A DNA stretch of 64,000 nt from Methanococcus voltae (GCF_017875395.1 NZ_JAGGMO010000004.1:66478-130477), one strand, 5' to 3'; shown: positions 34,873 through 44,808, numbered from the stretch's first letter. The notes: generated by a model from the letters alone, not told the origin. Made by a program: numbers and translations.

Positions 34873-37716
34873 ATGGCATTATATTATCATAAAGAAACAA
34901 ACAGTAATAATATAGCAGTTAAAATTCCCGTTATTCCTGCAAATAGTACCAAATATCTGACATTAGAAGAAAATTCTGAGTATACTATGTTTAACGACCC
35001 AAAAAATGTTTATACATATTTTTGGAAGTTTTCAGACATTAATTCACTTGCCGATTGGAGTGTGGAAAGCGGTTCGAAAAACAATGCTATATTTGAAAAT
35101 GGAATCATGAGACTTAACGCGACAAACGTATATAGTAGCTACGTTGAATTGCCTGAATCTTACAAGTTTATATCAAGATTTAGACCCGATCATATTTATT
35201 GTGGAATTATGTTGGGAAAAAATTACGGGAGTTATGCAGATATTATCCACTACGGGGATGGTACAAATAATTCTTCGACCAACCAGGAGCAATATGTCAG
35301 ATTAAATAATGTAGATATAGCCAATACACATAATTTGTTAAATTCTAACTGGTACGTTCAGGAATATAGGGTTACGGACTCAAAAGTAGGTTTTTATGCA
35401 GATAACGAACCAATATTCGAAAAAAACATTAGTTATAATGTTAGCGTTCTTGATAAGATAACTATCTCAAGTAATTCTTCAGGCGGTGGAGATGGTATAA
35501 TATACGTTGATTACATCGCAATTGCTGAATATTATGATAATATTCAGGTAACCTCTACCAATTTGGATAATACGTTGAAAATTACTGTAACGAATAATAA
35601 CAACTTCGATTTGGTGAACTACCCTATTAACATCAATATATCAGAGCTGAATTTAACAACTGAAAGTTTAAAAATTTCAGATGTTGATAATACTGAAGTA
35701 TATATTGTATTCAACAATCAACAGCTGTATACTAGTCAGGATAATTTACAAGTTTACGCTGAAGTATCCTGCGGAATGGGTTTAAAAAGCGTAAAAATTC
35801 AAAATAATCAGCATATGGCTCAAGATATGATAAAACTGGATAATTCAAAAAATACATATGGTTCAACCATACCGCTTTCAGATTCTATCAATAATTTGAA
35901 AGTCATTGCCACGAGTAAAGAGGATATAGTTTCAAATTCGGATGTTAAAATTGTAAATAAAATAGCTCCTGTTACTGAGGACAAACCCATTGTAACGATA
36001 ATTAAAACGCCCCCAATTCCCGAAACTACGAGTGAAAATTACATTACACTGCAATGCGATGTTTCAGATTCCGATGAAATACTCTATGTTAGGTGCTATA
36101 GCAATAAATTAAATGGTTATATCGAATTAAATAAAGTTGAAGGCACTATAAATCGGTACAGTTGTAATATGCCACTATTTTATGGTGATAATCATATTCA
36201 TATCATTATTTCAGACGTTAAAAATTATTTGGGTACATCTGAAACTCTTGTTATCACCAAAAACGATACAACAGCTCCAAAAATTATTTTTGATACACTT
36301 GATGTCAGATGTATAGATGAAGCCTATAGGGTTCTTGCTAAAGTTTACGACGATGAAAGTGGCTTAAAAGATGTAAAAGTGGTTCATTACGGCAATGAAA
36401 CGAAAATACAATACATGGATTATATGGGGAACGGAATCTATGAAAAGTTAATAAATTTGATAGACGGGGAAAATAAAATAAGGGTAATTTCACTGGATAA
36501 TAACGGTAATGAGTTAATTTCAAACACTAAAACCATTATTAAAGAAAATAAGGAAACAATTAATGTAATTAAACAAGAATTAATTCCCCAATTAGATATA
36601 GTATTTGAAAAACCGATTAATAAAGTAACAAATTCAATATATGGCGTAGAATGTTTTATAAACACGAATTTACAGCTTGACGGAGCTTATGTTATTTTAA
36701 ATGGAAATTCTATTAGATTAGATTGTATTGGCGACAAAAAATATGGTAAAAAAGTTAAATTAGATGAAGGACTCAATAATTTATATTTGCAAGTCAAAGG
36801 GCAGGGTTTAACAAAATATACTGAGAAATATTCAATATATTATTCTTTAAAAAATACTTTGAAATACATCAATAATGATAACGAAGTCATTGTTTTTGAA
36901 AAAAATATTGATTATGAAAAATTGAATAATAACGTTGATACATTGATATTTAGAAATATTGATGGATTAAATTATTCAAAAATGAATTATGAGACTAAGC
37001 AATCAAATAATGGAATAATTATTAATAATGGTACGTTAAATCCGTATAATTTAAAAATAAATGGATTGATTATTTCTAAAAATCCCGAAATTCTTGAAAA
37101 AAAGATTACAAACATATTTTCGCCGACTAAATCAGGTGTTTTGTATTTGCAATACGATGAAACTTATGAATGTCCGTGTAAAGTATGCAATATAAATATA
37201 AACTCTAGTCCCGACTCTAAAACCGATACGGTACGTGAATTCTCCATAGAATTAATAGCAGAAAAACCTTATTGGTTATCCAGTGAAAAATCTGTTGAAT
37301 TTTCAAAAGGTTCCTTGGGCTTTAAATATCCATTGAAGTTACCTTTAAACTTTGGACGTGTTAACAACCATAAAATAATTATAAATTCTGGTTATGTCGA
37401 AACTCCATTAAAATTAGAAATTAATGGACCCATGAATACAGCCGATGATTGTTTAATTGTTAATAACAGCACTAATGAACATATTAGGTTGTGCAAAAAG
37501 CTTGATACTTATGAATCGCTTTTTATAACCACTGAACCTATTAACGTTGTATATATGAATAAAAATACTGGGGAAACCAAAAAAGCTTTTGATTACGTTA
37601 CAATGGATAGCAAATTCTTTAATTTAAAAACAGGTACTAATGATATTGAATTAACAACTTCAAATCCTGATTTAAATGTAAAAATGATATACAGGTTTAG
37701 AAATTTGACATTATAA
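34873..37716 (+). CDS. Giant distal-tail (Dit-like) protein with adhesion modules
   Basis: 947 residues, the largest protein in the cassette. Residues ~1-230 look like a DUF2341/concanavalin-like module (I-P-A-N-S-T-K-Y-L-T-L, F-E-N-G-I-M-R-L-N, Y-V-D-Y-I-A-I-A). Immunoglobulin-like repeats follow to about 590 (T-I-I-K-T-P-P-I-P-E-T, D-T-T-A-P-K-I-I-F, D-D-E-S-G-L-K-D-V). The last ~330 resemble a siphovirus distal tail protein: F-R-N-I-D-G, R-E-F-S-I-E-L-I-A-E-K-P-Y-W, then the galectin-like domain with N-F-G. The fusion would put adhesion domains at the tail tip. Two C-rich motifs near residue 775 (C-P-C-K-V-C) are odd. Confidence 0.65.
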   Translation: MALYYHKETNSNNIAVKIPVIPANSTKYLTLEENSEYTMFNDPKNVYTYFWKFSDINSLADWSVESGSKNNAIFENGIMRLNATNVYSSYVELPESYKFISRFRPDHIYCGIMLGKNYGSYADIIHYGDGTNNSSTNQEQYVRLNNVDIANTHNLLNSNWYVQEYRVTDSKVGFYADNEPIFEKNISYNVSVLDKITISSNSSGGGDGIIYVDYIAIAEYYDNIQVTSTNLDNTLKITVTNNNNFDLVNYPININISELNLTTESLKISDVDNTEVYIVFNNQQLYTSQDNLQVYAEVSCGMGLKSVKIQNNQHMAQDMIKLDNSKNTYGSTIPLSDSINNLKVIATSKEDIVSNSDVKIVNKIAPVTEDKPIVTIIKTPPIPETTSENYITLQCDVSDSDEILYVRCYSNKLNGYIELNKVEGTINRYSCNMPLFYGDNHIHIIISDVKNYLGTSETLVITKNDTTAPKIIFDTLDVRCIDEAYRVLAKVYDDESGLKDVKVVHYGNETKIQYMDYMGNGIYEKLINLIDGENKIRVISLDNNGNELISNTKTIIKENKETINVIKQELIPQLDIVFEKPINKVTNSIYGVECFINTNLQLDGAYVILNGNSIRLDCIGDKKYGKKVKLDEGLNNLYLQVKGQGLTKYTEKYSIYYSLKNTLKYINNDNEVIVFEKNIDYEKLNNNVDTLIFRNIDGLNYSKMNYETKQSNNGIIINNGTLNPYNLKINGLIISKNPEILEKKITNIFSPTKSGVLYLQYDETYECPCKVCNININSSPDSKTDTVREFSIELIAEKPYWLSSEKSVEFSKGSLGFKYPLKLPLNFGRVNNHKIIINSGYVETPLKLEINGPMNTADDCLIVNNSTNEHIRLCKKLDTYESLFITTEPINVVYMNKNTGETKKAFDYVTMDSKFFNLKTGTNDIELTTSNPDLNVKMIYRFRNLTL

Positions 37717-37862
37717 TTATTAAAATTATATTTTATAATTATTAAAATAGCAATATTCTAAATCCCATCAATTTTTACTAAACTATTACTAAATTTATTT
37801 TATGATTCTTTAAATTAAATTATACAAATATGATAACTAAATAAGCTAATATAGGTGAATTT

Positions 37863-38726
37863 ATGGAATGGAGTGGATTTTTTAACGATAATAACGGCGA
37901 TAGACAGTACGATGCAGTAGACTGGGCCAAATTTATTACTAAATTGGTTAGTTCAGGTTTATTGTATTTGGGAGATAATTTGAAGGTTGGGCATATTGCT
38001 AATTCGGATATTGTCGTAAAAAAAGGTTCTGCACTTATTGAAGGTTATGGTTACGAGCTTACCGAAGATAAGGTTATTACATTAGACGTGGGAGGAGGCT
38101 CGACACGTGTTGACAAAATAGTTTTAAGACTTGACCGTAGTGAAAATGTACGAAATGTAAGCTTGAAGGTTATCAATGGCGATATTGTACGAAATGAAAC
38201 CATTTATGATTTACTACTTGCAGAAATAACCGTAAATGCAGGTCAAACGTTTGTAATTCCTGAAAATATTATAGATATGAGGGAAGATTATTCCGTTTGT
38301 GGTGTAGCCCACTCTACAAACCAAGAAGCACAAATTGACAGTTGGTTTAACCACGTGAAAGAGAAGTATCGTTTACCCCTCGTTGGTGAAATAACAATTT
38401 ATGAATCCACGGATACGGTGCAAACATACAATGATAATATATTTTCAATCCCGAATTGGCAATTGTACGATAATATCCGCTTTGAATTTATTTGGGAGGG
38501 TAAAAACGACTACTACACGGAGTTAGACCTTAGATTAAATGGTGAAATGTATGGGGTATATATTGAGCGTTCAAATTGTAAATTATTCTCTAAAAAATTC
38601 CCGGCTTCTGAGTCGATTAGTTGGAAAATAAAGCCACTATTTCCAACAGATAGCTATAGACCAGGGAGCCTCGTTTATTTAAAGATAATCGGGGAGTATG
38701 GGACAAGTTTTTTAACTCAAAATTAA
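37863..38726 (+). CDS. BppU-like baseplate / receptor-binding protein
   Basis: 287 residues. It begins with S-G-F-F-N-D-N-N-G-D-R-Q-Y-D-A-V-D-W-A-K-F-I, the N-terminal signature of siphovirus upper-baseplate or tail-tip proteins, with V-K-K-G-S-A-L-I-E-G-Y-G-Y and V-D-K-I-V-L-R-L-D typical of that domain. The C-terminal ~120 residues are beta-rich and probably bind the host. GGTGA ribosome site. It lies between the Dit-like and hub genes. Confidence 0.75.
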   Translation: MEWSGFFNDNNGDRQYDAVDWAKFITKLVSSGLLYLGDNLKVGHIANSDIVVKKGSALIEGYGYELTEDKVITLDVGGGSTRVDKIVLRLDRSENVRNVSLKVINGDIVRNETIYDLLLAEITVNAGQTFVIPENIIDMREDYSVCGVAHSTNQEAQIDSWFNHVKEKYRLPLVGEITIYESTDTVQTYNDNIFSIPNWQLYDNIRFEFIWEGKNDYYTELDLRLNGEMYGVYIERSNCKLFSKKFPASESISWKIKPLFPTDSYRPGSLVYLKIIGEYGTSFLTQN

Positions 38727-38736
38727 ATGTGATAAC

Positions 38737-39687
38737 ATGCTAAAAATACTAAATAAAAATTTTGAATATGTCAATGCAATAAAAATAAACGAATTATTAA
38801 ATTTAAGATGGGATAGAAAATTTTATTCTTCCGATATTTTTTCATTTAATTGTAAATATGATGGAGATATTAATGTTGGGCAATATGTCCTTTATAATGG
38901 TTACTTTGGTATCATTGAGTACATAAAAACGACTCTTGACGGGTATATGCAAGTAAATGGCAAAAGCCCTTTATCGATACTAAACAGAAGAGTGGCAATT
39001 AATGAAAACTATATAGGTAATATGGCAAAACCATTTAAAGCAATTATCTTGGAATTAATTAACGCAAATGTTACAAATCCCGTGGATACGACCCGTAAAA
39101 TAGATGTTATTGATATTTCAAACATTGTCGCAGACGGCAATATTTACGAATGCAGATGTAAGGGCAAAAATTTAGGAAGTATTTTAAATTCGATTTGTAA
39201 AGATAATAATGTCGGTCAACGAATGATTTTTGATTATACGAACAAAAAATTTCTATACGAACTTTATACTGGTAAAAATAGGGGTATAAACCAATCTGAA
39301 AACGAATGGATTATATTTTCCCCAGAAATTGGCAATATATATAATCAGGAATATATTAAAGATACAAAAATACTAAAAAACGTAGAATACGATATAAATT
39401 ATAATAAATTTAGTAAATCGCCTTATTCTGCAGAAATTACTTCGGGAATAGACAGATTTGAATTTACAGACGATAAATTTGTTGAAACAATAATAACCCT
39501 AAATACGGAAGTTAGTGATGACTGCGGATATAAAGATTTATGGGATTTAGGCGATATCGTAACCTGTCAAAGTAATAAATTTAATTTTAGTATCGATTTA
39601 CCGGTTATCGAAGTTTCTGAATTGATTAAAAATAATAATTTTAATTTAAGCGTTAAATTTGGAGATATTGAAGGTTTTAAAAAATAA
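38737..39687 (+). CDS. Tail hub protein, siphovirus Gp37-like
   Basis: 316 residues resembling the Gp37/Gp68-like family of phage tail hubs. It starts K-I-L-N-K-N-F-E-Y-V-N-A-I, has V-G-Q-Y-V-L-Y-N-G-Y-F-G-I-I-E-Y and V-N-G-K-S-P-L-S-I-L-N-R-R, and a second half with C-K-G-K-N-L-G-S-I-L. The start ATG overlaps a GTGATAAC ribosome site, and the gene is 10 bases after the previous stop. It is the last gene of the cassette and converges on a host gene. No peptidase or lysozyme domain is visible. Confidence 0.75.
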   Translation: MLKILNKNFEYVNAIKINELLNLRWDRKFYSSDIFSFNCKYDGDINVGQYVLYNGYFGIIEYIKTTLDGYMQVNGKSPLSILNRRVAINENYIGNMAKPFKAIILELINANVTNPVDTTRKIDVIDISNIVADGNIYECRCKGKNLGSILNSICKDNNVGQRMIFDYTNKKFLYELYTGKNRGINQSENEWIIFSPEIGNIYNQEYIKDTKILKNVEYDINYNKFSKSPYSAEITSGIDRFEFTDDKFVETIITLNTEVSDDCGYKDLWDLGDIVTCQSNKFNFSIDLPVIEVSELIKNNNFNLSVKFGDIEGFKK

Positions 39688-39855
39688 TAAACCGTATAAA
39701 AATAAAATACTAATCCAATGAAATATAATTAAATAAAATATGCTAAAAAAATAAAATAAAATAAGATAATAAAAAAAGAATAAACAAATAAATAAAATAA
39801 TATATGAGATAATATAAAATAATAAAAAAAATTATTTATGTTATTTTTTTATTTA

Positions 39856-42222
39856 TTATTTAACTTCAAATTCATAAATAACTTTTTTAGTTGTACTACC
39901 TTCTTCCCAGCTTCTAGCGTATTCAAATTCAACTGTGGCAGTACCTGCTTTTAAAGCGTTTAATTTCCATTTGTGAGTACCTGACGCCCCCACTAAGTCT
40001 GTTTCTGGTGCGAAGTAGTTATCCGTGATTATTTTTACCACATCGTCGTTTTTGGTGTAATTGTAGTCCCAAGTGTAACCGGTTGAAGGGTTTTCTTCAA
40101 GTTCTATTTCATAGGTTTCGTTTACACTTAATTCTACGTTTTTAACGATTGTTTCGATGTCTTTGTTTTCATCTGGTGCAATATCTACTATTTCAGTGTT
40201 ATTTTCAATTTTTATGTCGTCTTTATTGTAGATTTTTACAATTGTTACATCGTTTTCATCGTCATAAATTTTTATGTCATCGTGTACGATTTTAATTTTT
40301 TTAACGACGTCCCATGTTTTTTGATTTATAATGTGAATTTCTTCGTATGAGAATGTAAACAAGTAATCATTTATGTACAATGACCTTGAAACATAGTTTT
40401 CGTGCTTATCTTGCTTTTTCATTGTTATTTTGTAATCTTCTGTTGCTTCTGCAATTTTTAAAACATACGCACTGTCGCCTGCTGGAAGTACAACAACCCT
40501 ATTTTTATTATCCCAAAGGAATGCGTGAGGTTCGTAAAGTGCTGTAGACCATTTTTGACCAGCTATTGCGTAACTATTTAATTCTTTTGGATTTTCAACG
40601 TCACTTACGTCGAATATTGATACTTTTACGTCATTGTATTCGTCTTTACCTACTCCTAGAACTATGTTTTCTTCGAGTGGGTGTAAGTATGTTGAATATC
40701 CTGGTATTTTCAAATCGCCTAATAAAGTTGGTTTCTCTGGATTACTTAAATCAATTACCATGAATGGGTCAATATCTTTGTAAGTTACGAGATATAGTCG
40801 TTCTTTGTCAAATCTTGCGCTGTAAATTCTTTCATCTAAACCAAGGTCTTTTAATTCTCCAATTACGTTTATTTTATCGTTTTCAATGTTTGTTACATCG
40901 AGCACATAAACTGAATTGGTTGATTTAGTTTCAGAAGCCCAATATCCGATTTTAGTTGTAGCAATTCTTAAATTACCATCGTATTCATCCATTGAGTATT
41001 TATTTAATAATTTACCTGGCACACTACCAGATGAAACGCTTAAATTGTCGAGTTTAACTTTAATTATTCCCGTACTTTCTATTTCATCCCATTGTTTAGT
41101 CATGTATTTGTCGAAATCTTTGTTAAATTCTTCTCTTAAATTGTAGCTTTCCTCACTTGGAAGGCCATTGTAGTATTCTTCAATTGTAGTTGTTATCTCG
41201 AGATATTTTGCAGGTTCTCCAAAATCCTCGTTAGCGTAAACTCTTTTGATTTTATCCATTACATCTTTTGGGAAGTAATTGTTTCCATTTTCAAGTATGT
41301 ATTCCATCATTACTTTGTTGTATTCTGGAGTTACATGGTATGTAAAGTATAGATTATCTTCGGAGAAATAAGCTGTTGAATCGTAGGTACCAACTACACT
41401 GATAGAATCTTCGATTTCTCCGCTGTTTACATCCATTTTAGTTATAATGTAGGTTACTTCGTCATTATAATCTACAATTGGAGGTAATATTGGGTAGTAC
41501 ATTTTTGCATATGGTAAATTATAGTTTTCATAGAATATTGGACCATATCCTTCTGAAAGTATCATGTACAATTTTCCATCGATTATTCTTGAATCAACGT
41601 ATCTTGTATCGTTAATATTTTTGTACCAGCTTAAATATGGTTCTTTAATATCTTTAACGTTATAGCATGAAATTTTATTGTATTCGATTATTAATAAATT
41701 ATCGCCTTGAAGGTATAATTCTCCGCTTTTACCGATTTCGCCAATTAATTTTGCAGTTTCAGGAGGTAAAGCGTCAATCATATAGGTTTTACCATTGTAT
41801 CTATTTGGAGAGTAGAATATTTTTTCCCCATCGGTTTTAACAATGTCCGCTTCATCTACGCCTTTTACTTGAACGTTAGTTTCAGAATATCTTGACGCAC
41901 TGCCATAGGAAGTAGCGGTAGTAGCTGATGTATCGACATCCATACTTTTGGCATTCTCATTTGTTGCGTAACTAATACCAATACCATCCTTTAAACCGGA
42001 CATAGCACCAGATATGCTAGATTGGGAATTTTTTAATTCCTGTCTTTGTTCTAGAACCTCTTTGGAACCTATTGGAACCATTTTGAAGTCTAAACCATTC
42101 CAATTTTGTAATTTAGTATCCCCTTGACTATCAGTCACATAATTTTGACTGCTAAATCCTATAATTATTGCCCCCACGGCTACAATTATAAATGCAAGGA
42201 TGCTAAATCTTTTTAAATCCAT
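39856..42222 (-). CDS. Membrane-anchored beta-propeller protein with chagasin-type C-terminus
   Basis: 788 residues. Residues 5-25 form an N-terminal signal/anchor helix. Residues ~110-670 resemble secreted archaeal beta-propeller proteins: V-K-G-V-D-E-A-D-I-V-K-T-D-G-E-K-I-F, the repeated Y-V-L-D-V-T-N-I and D-L-S-N-P-E-K-P-T blades, and F-L-W-D-N-K-N-R. The last ~95 residues carry the I42/chagasin inhibitor pattern: N-P-S-T-G-Y-T-W, G-A-S-G-T-H-K-W and A-R-S-W-E-E-G. Chagasins block papain-like cysteine proteases. The joined architecture suggests a surface protein that senses or inhibits proteases. It converges on the virus cassette. Confidence 0.85.
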   Translation of the reverse strand: MDLKRFSILAFIIVAVGAIIIGFSSQNYVTDSQGDTKLQNWNGLDFKMVPIGSKEVLEQRQELKNSQSSISGAMSGLKDGIGISYATNENAKSMDVDTSATTATSYGSASRYSETNVQVKGVDEADIVKTDGEKIFYSPNRYNGKTYMIDALPPETAKLIGEIGKSGELYLQGDNLLIIEYNKISCYNVKDIKEPYLSWYKNINDTRYVDSRIIDGKLYMILSEGYGPIFYENYNLPYAKMYYPILPPIVDYNDEVTYIITKMDVNSGEIEDSISVVGTYDSTAYFSEDNLYFTYHVTPEYNKVMMEYILENGNNYFPKDVMDKIKRVYANEDFGEPAKYLEITTTIEEYYNGLPSEESYNLREEFNKDFDKYMTKQWDEIESTGIIKVKLDNLSVSSGSVPGKLLNKYSMDEYDGNLRIATTKIGYWASETKSTNSVYVLDVTNIENDKINVIGELKDLGLDERIYSARFDKERLYLVTYKDIDPFMVIDLSNPEKPTLLGDLKIPGYSTYLHPLEENIVLGVGKDEYNDVKVSIFDVSDVENPKELNSYAIAGQKWSTALYEPHAFLWDNKNRVVVLPAGDSAYVLKIAEATEDYKITMKKQDKHENYVSRSLYINDYLFTFSYEEIHIINQKTWDVVKKIKIVHDDIKIYDDENDVTIVKIYNKDDIKIENNTEIVDIAPDENKDIETIVKNVELSVNETYEIELEENPSTGYTWDYNYTKNDDVVKIITDNYFAPETDLVGASGTHKWKLNALKAGTATVEFEYARSWEEGSTTKKVIYEFEVK

Positions 42223-42260
42223 TTTAACACCTTTTAGTATCTTTTTGTAAATTTAATGAG

Positions 42261-42351
42261 TAAATAATAAATATAAATAATAAATATAAATAATAAATAT
42301 AAATAATAAATATAAATAATAAATATGGGTAATAAATATGAGTAATAAACA
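42261..42351. repeat. 13-bp tandem repeat, 7 copies
   Basis: Unit taaataataaata occurs five times without change from 42261, then twice in altered form (tgggtaataaata, tgagtaataaac). It starts 39 bases upstream of the propeller gene start, within its promoter or leader. Confidence 0.95.
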
Positions 42352-42705
42352 ATATATATGATATTAAATTATAAAATATTAAGGATATGAAATAAAGTAA
42401 TATATTAAGTATATTAAATATGTTAGGCATATTTGTATATTTAATAGAATATATAGGGCATAATATTAAATTATTAAATTATAAAATATTTTTTTGTAAA
42501 TTTAGGTTATTTTTACTTATTTTTGACATTAACTATTGAAATATATTATAAATCTAGTTTAAATTTGTACCAAAGTACTGGCCTTTAAATTCGGAGGTTT
42601 GTATAACTATATTTATCGAGTTAATGGATTTTTTAACTCTTAATATAATATATTAGTGTACTTTATTAAAACAATGCGTATTATGTAAGGTACTCACCGA
42701 ACATT

Positions 42706-42723
42706 ATTTAAGCATGCTTAAAT
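42706..42723. promoter_or_regulatory. Perfect 18-bp palindrome ATTTAAGCATGCTTAAAT upstream of argF
   Basis: Two exact half-sites centred on GCATGC. It lies about 160 bases before the argF start. The context fits a homodimeric repressor, such as a nitrogen or arginine regulator, but no known consensus is claimed. Confidence 0.4.
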
Positions 42724-42880
42724 TAAAAATATGTACATTTGTATCCTTAAATAATCAAATTTATATATTATGTGTAATAAATAGTATAACTTGCCAAAAT
42801 TATCGAAATAATGGAATTATATCAAAAAATTAAAAAAATTGAACAAAATAAATTCTTTATTCAAAATATGGGTGAGTAAC

Positions 42881-43807
42881 ATGGATTTACTAACACTTTG
42901 GGATTTGGAACGTGAAGATATTTCAAAACTTATGGATTATGCAGAATTTTTCAAAAAAAATAGGTATGGTCACGACATACTAAAAAACAAGAATGTTGCA
43001 TTAATTTTTGAAAGTCCATCGACAAGAACTAGAATAAGCTTTGACCTTGCAGTAAACGAATTAGGTGGACATAGTCTAACATTGAACCATAATGAGATAC
43101 ACCTTGGTAAAAAGGAAAGTATCGAAGATACAGCAAGAGTAATGGAAAGATTTGTTGATGCAATTGTTGCCAGAGTTAAAAAACATAGTACCCTTGAAGA
43201 ATTATCTAAAAATAGTAATATACCGATTGTAAATGCTTTAAGCGACTTAGCACATCCATGTCAAATATTAGCAGATATATTGACAATCAAAGAAACAAAA
43301 GGGTTTAAATCAATTGAGGAATTTAAAGGTTTAAAACTTTCTTACTTTGGAGATGGAAATAACATTGCAAACTCTTTGATGATAGCTGGTGCAATTCTTG
43401 GAATGGATGTATTTATTGCTACTCCTAGAAGTTACGAACCTAATGGGATTTTCGTAAAAAAAGCACTTGAAATAATAGAAAAGTACGGCGAAGGTAGTCT
43501 TACATTGACTGATGATGCGGAACTAGCTGCAAAAGACGCAGATGTTTTATATACTGACGTTTGGATTAGTATGAGCGATGTAAATAAAGACTTGGACACC
43601 ATTAAAAAAATATTCCCACCATACCAAATAAATAGTGCATTGATGAAACTTGCAAAAGATGATTCGATAGTTTTACACTGTTTGCCTGCAAATAAAGGCA
43701 TGGAAATTACTGAAGAAGTATTCGAAAGTAAAAACTCGTATGTATTTGATGAAGCAGAAAATAGATTGCATGCTCAAAAAGCAGTTTTAAAATATTTATT
43801 CGAATAA
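42881..43807 (+). CDS. argF: Ornithine carbamoyltransferase
   Basis: 308 residues. It makes citrulline from ornithine and carbamoyl phosphate in arginine synthesis. Carbamoyl-phosphate site S-P-S-T-R-T-R (about 45-51), H-P-C-Q in the middle, and the ornithine motif H-C-L-P near the C-terminus identify OTC rather than aspartate carbamoyltransferase. ATG 42881 is selected because GGTGA lies five bases before it; a frame from 42839 would add 14 poorly coding residues. Monocistronic. Confidence 0.96.
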   Translation: MDLLTLWDLEREDISKLMDYAEFFKKNRYGHDILKNKNVALIFESPSTRTRISFDLAVNELGGHSLTLNHNEIHLGKKESIEDTARVMERFVDAIVARVKKHSTLEELSKNSNIPIVNALSDLAHPCQILADILTIKETKGFKSIEEFKGLKLSYFGDGNNIANSLMIAGAILGMDVFIATPRSYEPNGIFVKKALEIIEKYGEGSLTLTDDAELAAKDADVLYTDVWISMSDVNKDLDTIKKIFPPYQINSALMKLAKDDSIVLHCLPANKGMEITEEVFESKNSYVFDEAENRLHAQKAVLKYLFE

Positions 43808-44027
43808 ATAAAAAATGAATAAAAAATGAATAAATAATTAAAAAAATAGAAAATAAATGCTAAATACTAAATAATAAATAAATCTTAGAGACATTTTTAT
43901 TCAATTTTCTTTTTTACTTTTATTTTTACTTTTAATGTTTTATTCTTTTTAATTTTTTATTTTATTTTATTTTATTTTATCATATGCCCTATTTAAAATT
44001 TAAAAAAGTAGAAGTCAATATTTAAAA

Positions 44028-44480
44028 TTATTCAGATGTATTTTCCAAATCTATAACTTCATTAGCTTGTATTATTTTAACTCCCTTTTTAGAAGAATAA
44101 GTACACATTTGACTATTATCTAAATAATAATTAACATTTAATTCGTCATTATTCTCTAAAAGGTGTTTAGTTTTTAAAGCACTATTTAATTCCACACCTA
44201 TATCATTAGCAAGGATTTGTTGTTCTAGGGATGATTTTCGAAGCCATTCACTAGATAAAAATACGTGTAAGGTATTTGAATTTTTACCAAATTTAATCTG
44301 TGACACTGTACCATTGTGATTATCTTGTATAATTCCAAAATCATACTCGATAGTATATTTGGGGGTGTATGTTGGTACAACATCGTATGCAGATTGGGAA
44401 AAGACCATAAATAGCCCGATAATCAATATTACTAAAAAGTAGGATAGGTATAACTTAAAACGCTTTCTGGAGACGTTCAA
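44028..44480 (-). CDS. Hypothetical membrane-anchored protein
   Basis: 150 residues: a basic N-terminus (V-S-R-K-R-F-K-L), one transmembrane helix (Y-F-L-V-I-L-I-I-G-L-F-M-V-F), then a soluble extracytoplasmic domain. The start is TTG 44480, for which a strong GGAGGG site seven bases upstream is decisive. No family recognised. It is convergent with argF. Confidence 0.65.
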   Translation of the reverse strand: MNVSRKRFKLYLSYFLVILIIGLFMVFSQSAYDVVPTYTPKYTIEYDFGIIQDNHNGTVSQIKFGKNSNTLHVFLSSEWLRKSSLEQQILANDIGVELNSALKTKHLLENNDELNVNYYLDNSQMCTYSSKKGVKIIQANEVIDLENTSE

Positions 44481-44808
44481 ACAAATCCCTCCGAATACCT
44501 CATTTAGTTAAAATATATTTCATAGTTATGCTAGGGTTGTATTTTTCGCCATGTACATTGTCATCATATGCCATAATGTCAATATATTACTTTAATACTG
44601 TTATTATTAAGTTTAGTAATTACGTAATAGTCATAAATATTTTTGAGTATTATAGTATATAGTATTTTCGATATGTGTTATCGTCCTTATCATATAGCCA
44701 ATATAATAATATAATTTATTAAAAAAGTAATATTAAATAATATAATTAATATAATATTTATTAAAATATAATATAAATTTAAAATATTTATTAAAAAAGT
44801 ATGATAAA
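44481..44808. other. Intergenic region, nothing identified
   Basis: Contains the promoter of the TTG-start membrane protein, and AT-rich DNA with repeated taatataatt and attaaaatata near 44700-44790. No ORF, hairpin or repeat stands out. Confidence 0.4.

Larger units (their letters stand above)
24883..39687. mobile_element. Compact head-and-tail virus cassette (provirus remnant or gene-transfer-agent-like)
   Basis: About 14.8 kb in two divergent arms. The leftward arm carries the portal-MuF fusion, large terminase and small unknown or membrane proteins. The rightward arm carries prohead protease/scaffold, decoration protein, HK97-type capsid, connectors, tail tube, Dit-like, BppU-like and hub proteins. 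No integrase, recombinase, replication, regulator, tape-measure or lysis gene is recognisable. No flanking direct repeat or tRNA was found. Base composition and ribosome sites match the host. Known context: M. voltae releases a tailed-phage-like transfer agent (VTA); identity with this locus is inference. Confidence 0.85.
42223..42880. other. Divergent region with tandem repeats and a perfect palindrome
   Basis: 658 bases between the propeller gene and argF. It holds seven copies of a 13-bp repeat at 42261-42351, a slightly GC-richer stretch at 42570-42620 (ggcctttaaattcggagg), and an 18-bp perfect palindrome at 42706-42723. The argF promoter lies between the palindrome and 42880. Confidence 0.55.

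Noticed and set aside
42261-42351. CRISPR array
   Set aside because: The repeats are 13 bp and directly adjoining, with no spacers and no cas genes in the window. The same holds for all other arrays seen.
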